Source: DATIJJ01 sp039936115 (lineage in GTDB: Bacteria > Pseudomonadota > Gammaproteobacteria > DSM-16500). From it: 5,359 nucleotides of DNA. Position 1 is the stretch's first letter; each line of letters starts with the position of its first letter. The notes beneath the pieces are model-generated. The model was given only the letters and a program-made list of their open reading frames with translations, had not been told where the DNA came from and did no database searches. Positions 1 to 5,359 of the stretch are shown here, in pieces. The translations under genes were made by a program, and so were the position numbers. Location of the stretch: positions 1-5,359 of the forward strand of contig JBDTIZ010000165.1 in assembly GCA_039936115.1 (NCBI GenBank). The letters are read 5' to 3'.

Positions 1-541
1 AAACCATAATAATAGGATAAATCAACGCATGCGCGATTTTCTGACGCATTTCATATTGTTGTTCGGTGTAATCCGCTAAGCGTTGCAACACGATGTCTAA
101 ATGCCCAGACTTTTCACCCGCCGACACTGTCGAGCAATATAAATTATTAAACGCAGAAGGAAATTCACGCAATGCCGAAGCCAATGCATGACCTTCTAAC
201 ACTTTGCTTCGTACCGATAAAATTAATCCTTTACTACGCGGTTTTTCTGTTTGTTCAGCAACAGCCGCTAACACTTCTTCAATCGGTAATCCAGCCGCAA
301 GCAGTGTTGCAAATTGGCGCGTCATCAGCGCTAATTCTTTAGTGCTCATGCCTGCTTTGCGTGAAATTTTGTAAGGAGATGTTTTGCTAGTTGATTTTTT
401 TTCATGAGCAGCTTTCAACTCAAGCGGCGTTAATCCGCGATCGCGGATAACTTGTCTTGCTTGTTTTTCAGATTCTGCTTCAACAATACCTTTTTGTTTT
501 TCACCAGAGGCATTGATCGCAGTGTAATGAAATGCTGCCAT
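1..541 (-). CDS. gspF: Type II secretion inner-membrane platform protein GspF, N-terminal 180 residues (3' end outside window)
   Basis: The reading frame opens at ATG 541-539 and stays open to the left edge (180 codons). GspF is the polytopic inner-membrane platform protein of the T2SS; it contacts the ATPase GspE and helps drive pseudopilus assembly. The protein begins MAAFHYTAINASGEKQKG and continues with EAESEKQARQVIRDRGLTPLEL, the typical GspF/PilC N-terminal domain. A Lys/Ser-rich linker spans about residues 44-62. The first T2SSF helical domain starts near residue 67 (STKELALMTRQFATLLAAGLP) and carries the conserved GEKSGHLD at 142-149. A hydrophobic stretch starting around residue 171 (ALIYPIIMV) looks like the first membrane segment, cut by the edge. 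The family is usually about 400 residues, so a little over half is missing because of the window boundary; I see no sign of a broken gene. The start is supported by AAGG at 551-548, six bases upstream and overlapping the gspE stop. PilC of type IV pili is the alternative, but the gspD-gspE context favours GspF. Confidence 0.93.
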   Translation of the reverse strand, partial: MAAFHYTAINASGEKQKGIVEAESEKQARQVIRDRGLTPLELKAAHEKKSTSKTSPYKISRKAGMSTKELALMTRQFATLLAAGLPIEEVLAAVAEQTEKPRSKGLILSVRSKVLEGHALASALREFPSAFNNLYCSTVSAGEKSGHLDIVLQRLADYTEQQYEMRQKIAHALIYPIIMV

Positions 542-547
542 GTTATA

Positions 548-551
548 CCTT
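548..551 (-). promoter_or_regulatory. gspF ribosome binding site overlapping the gspE stop codon
   Basis: AAGG on the minus strand lies six bases before the gspF ATG and shares two bases with the gspE TAA stop (552-550). Ribosomes finishing gspE would end on the gspF initiation region, which suits coupled translation. Confidence 0.7.
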
Positions 552-2025
552 ATTCATCACTAGTCACTCGCAAAACTTCTTCAAGCGAAGTATGACCAGC
601 CAAAACGCGATTATAACCATCTTGTCTAATCGTTGGAAAAAGTGTGCGTGCATATTTTTTTAATTCAGGTTCAGGCTGGCGATCATGAATCATCGTGCGT
701 AATCGATCATCAATAGCAATTAATTCATAAACACCACTGCGCCCACTGTAACCCGTATTGCGACAGCTTGGGCAACCGACAGGATGATAAATTGTCGGTG
801 TAGCATTCTCAGGAACACCCATGAGTGCGCATTCCATTTCATCAGCCTTCACAGGTTTTTTACATTCAACACACAGTAACCGAAGCAATCGTTGCGCGAG
901 TACACCAATCAAACTGGAAGATAATAAGAAAGGTTCAATTCCCATATCATCTAATCGCGTAATCGCACCAATTGCACTGTTGGTATGCAAAGTCGATAAA
1001 ACTAAATGGCCGGTGAGACTCGCTTGAATTGCAATTTGTGCAGTATCCACATCACGAATTTCTCCAATCATTACCACATCAGGATCTTGTCGCAAAATAG
1101 AACGCAAGCCTTTAGCAAACGTCATATTCACTTTGTAGTTAACTTGAGTTTGACTGATGCCGGGTAAATCATATTCGATCGGATCTTCTACCGTTAAAAT
1201 ATTTCGAGTTTGATTGTTGAGCGTGGTGAGTGCTGCATATAACGTAGTTGTTTTACCAGAACCCGTGGGTCCTGTGACTAAAATAATGCCGTGCGGCATG
1301 TTAATTAATTTTTTCATTAAATCGAGCGTGTCAGGCATCATACCCAAATGCGACATATCAAGACGCGCCGATTGTTTATCCAATAAACGCAACACAACGC
1401 GCTCACCATGACTCGTCGGCATCGTCGACACACGCACGTCAACGGCGCGCCCGGCGATGCGTAACGTGATGCGACCATCTTGCGGTAAACGTTTTTCGGC
1501 GATGTCTAATTTAGCCATGACCTTAATGCGTGACACGATGAGCGGTGCAATAATACGCTGTGGTTCAAGCACTTCGCGCAACACACCATCGACACGAAAT
1601 CTAACCATCACTCGCGATTCAAATGTTTCAATATGAACATCCGATGCGCCTTCTTTAATAGCCTCACTCAAAAGTGCATTCAACAATCGAATAATCGGCG
1701 CATCGTCTTGTCGCTCAAGTAAATCTTCAGCTTTCGGTAATTCGTGAATCAAATCCTGTAAATTCATTGATTCACCTAAATCTTCCGCCATCAGCATGGC
1801 AGTACTGCTATCAGTCTCATAATTTTTAACTAATAATTTATTGAATTTTTCATCGTCTACGTTTTCAAGAACTAAAGGTACGTTTAAGTATCGACGTAAT
1901 TCATTCAATACTGTGATGCTAGGGTTGTTGCGATAAATTATTTTTGCCTGATTATTTTCAAGACCCACGAACAAAACACCAAAGCGTTTTGCAAACGCGA
2001 AAGGAATGGGATTGATCGCCGCCAT
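550..2025 (-). CDS. gspE: Type II secretion system ATPase GspE
   Basis: This 491-residue protein is the cytoplasmic hexameric ATPase that powers T2SS pseudopilus assembly, normally docked to the membrane through GspL and contacting GspF. The start PFAFAKRFGVLF matches the usual GspE N-terminus, and the N-terminal domain runs to about residue 100. The core holds the family motifs in order: ASDVHIE near 127-133, Walker A GPTGSGKTT at 252-260, the aspartate box TVEDPIEYDLPG around 278-289, Walker B in RQDPDVVMIGEIRD at 312-325, and the histidine box LTGHLVLSTLHTNSA at 337-351. A zinc-binding tetracysteine module follows: C385/C388 and C418/C421, that is CxxC-29-CxxC. This module, the length and the neighbouring secretin gene favour GspE over the longer pilus ATPase PilB. 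The start codon overlaps the gspD stop by one base (TAATG). No good Shine-Dalgarno lies upstream (only a weak TGAGAA about 12 bases away), so translation is probably coupled to gspD. All catalytic motifs are intact. Confidence 0.97.
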   Translation of the reverse strand: MAAINPIPFAFAKRFGVLFVGLENNQAKIIYRNNPSITVLNELRRYLNVPLVLENVDDEKFNKLLVKNYETDSSTAMLMAEDLGESMNLQDLIHELPKAEDLLERQDDAPIIRLLNALLSEAIKEGASDVHIETFESRVMVRFRVDGVLREVLEPQRIIAPLIVSRIKVMAKLDIAEKRLPQDGRITLRIAGRAVDVRVSTMPTSHGERVVLRLLDKQSARLDMSHLGMMPDTLDLMKKLINMPHGIILVTGPTGSGKTTTLYAALTTLNNQTRNILTVEDPIEYDLPGISQTQVNYKVNMTFAKGLRSILRQDPDVVMIGEIRDVDTAQIAIQASLTGHLVLSTLHTNSAIGAITRLDDMGIEPFLLSSSLIGVLAQRLLRLLCVECKKPVKADEMECALMGVPENATPTIYHPVGCPSCRNTGYSGRSGVYELIAIDDRLRTMIHDRQPEPELKKYARTLFPTIRQDGYNRVLAGHTSLEEVLRVTSDE

Positions 2026-4118
2026 TAAGGCGTGTTCTCAAAAGGTTTAGGCAGTTCGCCATGACGAACTTTCCAGGGAGGTAAAACAAATGGAGCTTTT
2101 TGGGGTGTTTTTTCCACGCCTTCAGGGTAGTTGATTTGGACGTTTCGAATGTTATCGTATTTAGTATTGGTAATCATCGACGAATCCATCGGTGTTCGTA
2201 AAATAGTGGGTTTGATGAAAACTAGCAGATTGCGTTTTTGAACTTGACGATTTTTTTGTGAAAATAAATATTGCCCAACAATCGGTAAATCACCGAGAAA
2301 AGGAACTTTGTTGATGGTTTCAGTCACGCTATTGCTAATTAAACCGCCCAGCACTAATACGTCTTCACTATTGATAATGACAGAATTTTTAATTGAACTT
2401 GTGTTAATGATAGGTGTTAATCCGGGCGAATTTGGATTTTGTAACGAATCATTTTTCAAATCGATAATCAGTCGAACAGCAGTGCCAAGGTTGATTTGTG
2501 GTGTGACGATTAATTTTAATGTGACGGGTTTTGTTTCAATGGTATTAAATGGTGTTACCGTATTTGCTCCGCCGGTTGTTGCATAAGATCCTGTTTGCAT
2601 CGGCACATCTTGGCCAATTTCAAGTAACGCTTTTTGATTATCTAACACAGCAATCGACGGCGTTGATAAAATATCTGTGCCTGATTTACTTTCCAGAAAA
2701 CTTAGAATCGCTGCAATATCAGTATGCGGAATAATACCTATATTACCCGCGCCAAGTGGTGGAAAGCTAGTGGCGGATAAAGGCTGTGAGGGGTTTGTAG
2801 CTTGCTGCACATTGGCAGGCGTTATGGATCCAAGTGTGCCCCATTGAATGCCTAGGTTTCTTAAATTTCCTTCATCAATTTCTACAATAATGCCTTCAAC
2901 CAATACTTGAGCGGGGCGAATATCTAGTTTAGCAATAATGGAGTTTAACGCCGTCATCATGGCAGGCGCGGCCGTGATGATAATTGCATTTGTATTAGGT
3001 TCTGCTTGGATATTGGTTTTATTTTCGGGTTCTTTCGCAGAAACAGATTTTTGATCGCTGCCAACGGAATTATTTACAGAAACGGAAGCGGTTGCGGAAG
3101 GCGCATTGGAGCTGTCTAGGCTGCCATTTTTACCTAACATGTTTTGTGCGATCTTACCTAAAAGCGGTGCAAATTTTGCTGCTTGTAAATAGCGAAGATA
3201 AACCACTTCTGTGTTGCCTTGTGCTCCGCCTGATGGCGTATCAAGATGCGAAATCAAATATTTCATGTGTAATCGTGCACCTTTATTACCACTTAACAAA
3301 ACACTGTTACTGCGCTCATCGGCCGCGATTGAAACTTGAGGTGTGTCACCGCTTGAGCGTGCGGCAGTTTGTAAATTATTTAAAACAGCTACCAGTTGCG
3401 CGGCAGAGGCTTGGTGTAGTGGGACGACATCGATATCATTTGCAGAGGTTTGATCAATGTTACGAACGATGGCGACGATGCGCGAGATGTTCGCTGCACG
3501 ACCTAATACGATTAATACGTTGCCGGGTGTGTAGGCTGAAATATTGCTCCATTGAGGTAGCAGTGGTCTTAAAACGGGAATTAATTGATTGGCGGATACA
3601 TTTTCTAATCGAATGATGCGGACGACAACTTCATCTCCGCGGCCAGGGTTTGTGCTGGTCGCAACTTTGGTAGCAAATTCACCACTTTCCATGTTGGGCA
3701 CAATCTTGACAACATTGCCCGATGGAATGGCTGAGTAACCGAGTAACTCTAGAACCGAAAGAAAGATTTGATAAACTTCATTAGGTTTAATGGGTTTGCT
3801 TGAAACTAAGGAGATTTTTCCACTGACTCGGGGATCTACGACAAAATTTTTGCCAGTTTCCAGTGATACTTCGTTAATGATGCTTAAAATATCAGCATCC
3901 TGTAAATTCCATAAACGTCCCTCGGCGGATGGTTTGGGTTCTTCAAGGGGCGGAGGCGGCGGTATTGAGGCAACGGATGGTGCTACAGGTGGCGGTGCGG
4001 AAACAATTTCGGGTGCCTCGGGCGGAACGAGGTGGCTTTTGTCTGTTCCATTCGCAGCGCTATGCGTCATGAGAGACAAGAGCAATAAAGTAATGACCGT
4101 ATAACCAAATTGTTTCAT
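2025..4118 (-). CDS. gspD: Type II secretion system outer-membrane secretin GspD
   Basis: I take ATG 4118-4116 as the start, giving 697 residues. An upstream in-frame ATG at 4292 would add 58 residues with no secretin character, encoded partly in repeat DNA. The chosen start gives a signal peptide (MKQFGYTVITLLLLSLMTHSAA, probable cleavage after A22) and has AGGA (4127-4124) five bases upstream. GspD forms the multimeric outer-membrane channel through which folded exoproteins leave. After the signal comes a proline-rich linker (31-63, 14 prolines including five in a row), then N0 (about 68-140), N1 (about 164-223), N2 (about 228-293) and N3 (about 303-399), the last with a Ser/Asn-rich low-complexity insertion at 327-370. 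The secretin core (about 401-640) shows VLVEGIIVEI, LSTPSIAVLDNQKALLEIG, the gate-region GQDVPMQTG, VTLKLIVTPQIN, VLVLGGLI, VPFLGDLPIVGQYLF and LLVFIKPTIL. A 57-residue tail follows, where a pilotin-binding region may lie. No AMIN domains are seen, which argues against PilQ. It is the first gene of the visible operon. Confidence 0.96.
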   Translation of the reverse strand: MKQFGYTVITLLLLSLMTHSAANGTDKSHLVPPEAPEIVSAPPPVAPSVASIPPPPPLEEPKPSAEGRLWNLQDADILSIINEVSLETGKNFVVDPRVSGKISLVSSKPIKPNEVYQIFLSVLELLGYSAIPSGNVVKIVPNMESGEFATKVATSTNPGRGDEVVVRIIRLENVSANQLIPVLRPLLPQWSNISAYTPGNVLIVLGRAANISRIVAIVRNIDQTSANDIDVVPLHQASAAQLVAVLNNLQTAARSSGDTPQVSIAADERSNSVLLSGNKGARLHMKYLISHLDTPSGGAQGNTEVVYLRYLQAAKFAPLLGKIAQNMLGKNGSLDSSNAPSATASVSVNNSVGSDQKSVSAKEPENKTNIQAEPNTNAIIITAAPAMMTALNSIIAKLDIRPAQVLVEGIIVEIDEGNLRNLGIQWGTLGSITPANVQQATNPSQPLSATSFPPLGAGNIGIIPHTDIAAILSFLESKSGTDILSTPSIAVLDNQKALLEIGQDVPMQTGSYATTGGANTVTPFNTIETKPVTLKLIVTPQINLGTAVRLIIDLKNDSLQNPNSPGLTPIINTSSIKNSVIINSEDVLVLGGLISNSVTETINKVPFLGDLPIVGQYLFSQKNRQVQKRNLLVFIKPTILRTPMDSSMITNTKYDNIRNVQINYPEGVEKTPQKAPFVLPPWKVRHGELPKPFENTP

Positions 4119-4123
4119 GGTGT

Positions 4124-4127
4124 TCCT
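4124..4127 (-). promoter_or_regulatory. Ribosome binding site that decides the gspD start
   Basis: AGGA on the minus strand lies five bases before ATG 4118-4116. With the signal peptide that starts there, it supports the short form of GspD over the in-frame ATG 58 codons upstream. Confidence 0.75.
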
Positions 4128-4154
4128 GTGGTGTTCTGGATTACACACGAAGAT

Positions 4155-4184
4155 ATCATAAATTTTGCTTAGCTTGTATGTGAA
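4155..4184 (-). promoter_or_regulatory. Predicted sigma70-type promoter for the gspDEF operon
   Basis: On the minus strand a -35-like TTCACA (4184-4179, five of six matches to TTGACA) is followed after 18 bases by TATGAT (4160-4155, five of six matches to TATAAT). Transcription would start near 4148, leaving a leader of about 30 bases before the gspD ATG with its AGGA. This is the best promoter-like pair I found upstream of gspD. It lies on the gspD side of the repeats, so the repeats would not be in the gspD transcript if this promoter is used. It is predicted from sequence only. Confidence 0.5.
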
Positions 4185-4278
4185 GGGGGAATTAATTCGT
4201 GTTGTTAGGTGAGCAGTATAGTACGGACAAAGCCTTTTTATTCCTCCTCCCAGTCCTTGTAAAACGACGCCAACGCCA

Positions 4279-4369
4279 CTGTCATCCGGCATTTTAATCC
4301 GCTATCACCTCGCACTTTAACTTACTGTCACCCGCGCTTTTACTCATTCTCACCCCGCACTTTAACTCA
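4279..4369. repeat. Degenerate tandem array, four 22-23-nt units (left flank)
   Basis: Four units lie at 4279-4301, 4302-4324, 4325-4346 and 4347-4369 and lead directly into the left 30-bp arm. On the plus strand each follows the pattern CTGTCAcc-CGCacTTTAActca. On the minus strand this reads TTAAA-rTGCgggGTGACAG, and the GTGACAG end is the same as the outer end of the palindrome arm. The unit next to the arm copies its sequence most closely at the GC block, and the outermost (CTGTCATCCGGCATTTTAAT) has diverged most. Unit three is one base shorter. The array is short and has no spacers, so it is not a CRISPR array. Confidence 0.8.
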
Positions 4370-4500
4370 CTGTCACCCCGCACTTGTTGCGGGGTCCGGA
4401 ATTTAAAATATAAAAGAGTCATTAAAAAATGATAATAAAAAATAATAATGTATTTTTTATTATTTAAAGCCCGGACCCCGCAACAAGTGCGGGGTGACAG
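4370..4500. repeat. Composite palindromic element: two perfect 30-bp inverted arms around a 71-bp AT-rich spacer
   Basis: Positions 4370-4399 are the exact reverse complement of 4471-4500 over 30 bases, checked base by base. Each arm also folds on itself: 4375-4382 pairs with 4388-4395, and 4475-4482 pairs with 4488-4495 (stem ACCCCGCA/TGCGGGGT, 5-base loop reading ACAAG in the right arm). The element can therefore form either one long hairpin or two small GC-rich hairpins in opposite orientation, like paired REP units. The spacer is very AT-rich and contains a further hairpin. I recognise no transposase, and the tandem units on both sides hide any target-site duplication. It may be a REP/BIME-like or MITE-like non-coding repeat; which of these is not decided by the sequence. 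Confidence 0.9.
4432..4463. repeat. AT-rich hairpin in the spacer of the composite palindrome
   Basis: Positions 4432-4444 (ATAATAAAAAATA) are perfectly complementary in inverted orientation to 4451-4463, a 13-bp stem with a 6-base loop (ATAATG). It is made only of A and T, so it is thermodynamically weak and could partly reflect low complexity. Confidence 0.6.
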
Positions 4501-4565
4501 GAGTTAAAGTGCGACGTGACAGTGGTTTAAAATGCGGAGTGGCAGAGAGATATTCAGTATGACAG
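4501..4565. repeat. Degenerate tandem units in inverted orientation (right flank)
   Basis: Two clear units, 4501-4522 (GAGTTAAAGTGCGACGTGACAG taken in two halves: GAGTTAAA then GTGCGACGTGACAG) and 4523-4545 (TTTAAAATGCGGAGTGGCAG at its end), follow the right arm. A very degenerate third at 4546-4565 ends TATGACAG. They are the left-flank unit in reverse orientation, so the whole 4279-4565 block is roughly mirror-symmetric, with four units on the left and two to three on the right. Confidence 0.72.
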
Positions 4566-4575
4566 TTAGAAATTG

Positions 4576-4605
4576 TTGTTTACCGCCCCCTCAATCTTGT
4601 ATTAG
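4576..4605 (+). promoter_or_regulatory. Weak candidate promoter for the phosphoribosyltransferase gene
   Basis: TTGTTT (4576-4581) and TATTAG (4600-4605) are 18 bases apart on the plus strand, 45 bases before the ATG. They match the sigma70 consensus at only three and four of six positions. It is the best pair I see between the repeats and the gene, and transcription could instead start within or beyond the repeat block. Confidence 0.22.
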
Positions 4606-4636
4606 TGTTTTCTTTTCAGCCAAAAAAATTCTTAAC

Positions 4637-4643
4637 AAGGAAG
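4637..4643 (+). promoter_or_regulatory. Ribosome binding site that decides the phosphoribosyltransferase start
   Basis: AAGGAAG precedes ATG 4650-4652 with six bases between. This supports the ATG over the in-frame GTG at 4605, whose 15 extra residues show no family similarity and which has no Shine-Dalgarno sequence. Confidence 0.75.
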
Positions 4644-4649
4644 TCATTA

Positions 4650-5291
4650 ATGGATCGTTTTTTTGATCGCTATGAAGCCGGCAAGGTTTTAGCTGAACAA
4701 CTCACAGCCTATAAAAATCGACAGGATGTAATTGTGTTGGCATTGCCACGTGGCGGTGTACCCGTTGCCTTTGAAATTGCTCAAGCGCTTCATTTGATGC
4801 TCGATGTTTTTATTGTGAGAAAATTAGGTGTGCCGTGGCATGAAGAACTTGCAATGGGCGCGATTGCGATGGGGGATATTACGGTTCTTAATGAAGATAT
4901 CGTACGCGATTTAAATCTAGATTATTCCGCCATTCAAGATGAAATTAATGCGGAACGATTAGAATTAAAACGCCGTGAAAAAAAATATCGCGGTGTCAAA
5001 CCATTTCCTGAATTAGAAGGGAAAACTGTTATTTTAGTCGATGACGGGATTGCAACGGGCGCAACCATGCGCGCGGCTGTGAATGCTTTACGAGAATTAA
5101 AACCAGCACAGATTATAATCGCAGTTCCGGTGGCTGAAGTGGGAACATGTAGAGAAATGGCTAAAATCGCTGATGTGATGGTTTGTCCTCTGCAAGTGAC
5201 TAATTTTAACGCGGTAGGGGCGTGGTATGAAAATTTTCTCCAGGCTGAGGATGAGGAAGTTCATGAGTTGTTGAGTAGGATGAAAAAATAA
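4650..5291 (+). CDS. Phosphoribosyltransferase-family protein (COG1926 type)
   Basis: The product is 213 residues from ATG 4650, chosen for its AAGGAAG ribosome binding site. It has the type I phosphoribosyltransferase fold signature. The PRPP-binding loop is TVILVDDGIATGAT at 126-139, with the paired acidic residues D131-D132. LALPRGGVPVA near 30-40 and RKLGVPWHEELAMGAIA at 57-73 are typical of the stand-alone predicted phosphoribosyltransferase family. The C-terminal FNAVGAWYENF at 186-196 matches the family's usual F-x-A-V-G-x-W-Y-x-x-F block. The segment 92-113 is charged and helical-looking (Glu/Lys/Arg rich). The length is normal for the one-domain form; some relatives carry a fused hydrolase domain, absent here. 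No signal peptide is seen, so it is probably cytosolic. The base accepted or released in the reaction is not known for this family and cannot be read from the sequence. It is divergent from the secretion operon, with no evident functional link. Confidence 0.9.
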   Translation: MDRFFDRYEAGKVLAEQLTAYKNRQDVIVLALPRGGVPVAFEIAQALHLMLDVFIVRKLGVPWHEELAMGAIAMGDITVLNEDIVRDLNLDYSAIQDEINAERLELKRREKKYRGVKPFPELEGKTVILVDDGIATGATMRAAVNALRELKPAQIIIAVPVAEVGTCREMAKIADVMVCPLQVTNFNAVGAWYENFLQAEDEEVHELLSRMKK

Positions 5292-5314
5292 AAATATAAA
5301 CAGCTAACCAGATT

Positions 5315-5326
5315 CTTGATATCAAG
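5315..5326. repeat. 12-bp perfect palindrome downstream of the phosphoribosyltransferase gene
   Basis: CTTGATATCAAG is its own reverse complement, 23 bases after the stop codon. It has no loop and no T-run follows, so it is not a convincing intrinsic terminator. It might be a protein-binding site or chance. Confidence 0.35.
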
Positions 5327-5342
5327 GCCAAGTTGACTGGAT

Positions 5343-5359
5343 ACCGCGGACAAGCCGCG
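5343..5359. repeat. GC-rich REP-like palindrome cut by the right window edge
   Basis: ACCGCGG-ACAAG-CCGCG: CGCGG (5345-5349) pairs with CCGCG (5355-5359) across the loop ACAAG (5350-5354). The stem would lengthen if the bases past the edge are G then G or T. The loop is the same as in the right arm of the composite palindrome at 4471-4500, while the stem sequence differs. It lies about 50 bases after the phosphoribosyltransferase stop and may serve as the 3' end structure of that transcript; the sequence needed to see a T-run is outside the window. Confidence 0.6.

Larger units (their letters stand above)
4119..4649. other. 531-bp divergent intergenic region, no protein-coding gene seen
   Basis: This region separates the divergent gspD and phosphoribosyltransferase genes. 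From the gspD side it holds the gspD ribosome binding site and predicted promoter, then about 95 bases with no convincing feature (4185-4278). Next comes the repeat block (4279-4565), and last about 84 bases leading to the plus-strand gene. Open frames reaching in from both genes (to 4292 and to 4605) are best explained as in-frame extensions upstream of the true starts. No tRNA or recognised structured RNA was seen. Confidence 0.75.

Noticed and set aside
3092..3616. 174-codon plus-strand open frame within gspD
   Set aside because: It is antisense to the well-conserved gspD coding sequence. Its translation is Arg/Leu/Cys/Tyr-rich with no recognisable domain, as expected for a shadow frame.
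4242..4252. Strong Shine-Dalgarno-like GGGAGGAGGAA on the minus strand
   Set aside because: No ATG or GTG at a suitable distance opens a sensible frame. A TTG nearby gives only about a dozen codons before a stop. It is not needed by gspD, which has its own site.
4258..4270. TGTAAAACGACG resembles the M13 forward primer site, suggesting vector contamination
   Set aside because: Only 12 bases match without a gap, and the flanking sequence shows no lacZ or polylinker sequence and runs directly into the genomic repeat units. It is most likely coincidence.
4119..4292. 58-residue N-terminal extension of the gspD frame from an ATG at 4292
   Set aside because: The residues have no secretin similarity and would place the signal peptide internally. 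The upstream part is encoded by the repeat array. A good ribosome binding site and signal peptide mark ATG 4118.
4370..4500. Composite palindrome as an intrinsic terminator for one of the flanking genes
   Set aside because: Both flanking genes point away from it, so neither transcript would end there. No T-run directly follows either GC-rich hairpin.
4279..4565. CRISPR-like array
   Set aside because: Units of 22-23 bases follow each other directly with no unique spacers, orientation flips at the centre, and no cas gene is present.
4605..4649. 15-residue extension of the phosphoribosyltransferase from a GTG at 4605
   Set aside because: No ribosome binding site precedes the GTG, while AAGGAAG is properly placed before ATG 4650, where family similarity begins.

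Overview
The window holds the start of a type II secretion system (T2SS) operon on the minus strand (gspD, gspE and the first part of gspF). A phosphoribosyltransferase-family gene runs divergently on the plus strand. A 531-bp intergenic region between them is built mostly from inverted and tandem repeats. The base composition looks moderately AT-rich. The GspD/E/F family features are those of a Gammaproteobacterium. The GC-rich palindromes with an ACAAG loop remind me of dispersed repeats in intracellular or Legionellales-type genomes (Legionella/Coxiella relatives). That placement is from memory and is tentative.

Layout from left to right: 1-541 is gspF (minus strand, cut by the window edge). 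550-2025 is gspE (minus). 2025-4118 is gspD (minus). 4119-4649 is the divergent intergenic region with a predicted gspD promoter, a composite palindrome and flanking 22-23-nt degenerate tandem units. 4650-5291 is a COG1926-type phosphoribosyltransferase gene (plus). 5292-5359 is a downstream tail that ends inside another GC-rich palindrome.

The three gsp genes are tightly packed and transcribed D then E then F. gspD and gspE share one base (TAATG), and gspE has no convincing ribosome binding site of its own. gspF starts 8 bases after the gspE stop, with its Shine-Dalgarno sequence overlapping that stop. Together they encode the outer-membrane secretin (GspD), the cytoplasmic ATPase (GspE) and the inner-membrane platform protein (GspF). 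gspC, which commonly precedes gspD, is not present here; the genes continue beyond the left edge.

No new multigene system is visible. The signal most worth a second look is the intergenic repeat structure. Two perfect 30-bp inverted arms each fold into their own hairpin, their AT-rich spacer holds another hairpin, and degenerate 22-23-nt units spread outward from both arms and lose similarity with distance. The palindrome at the right edge has the same ACAAG loop but a different stem.
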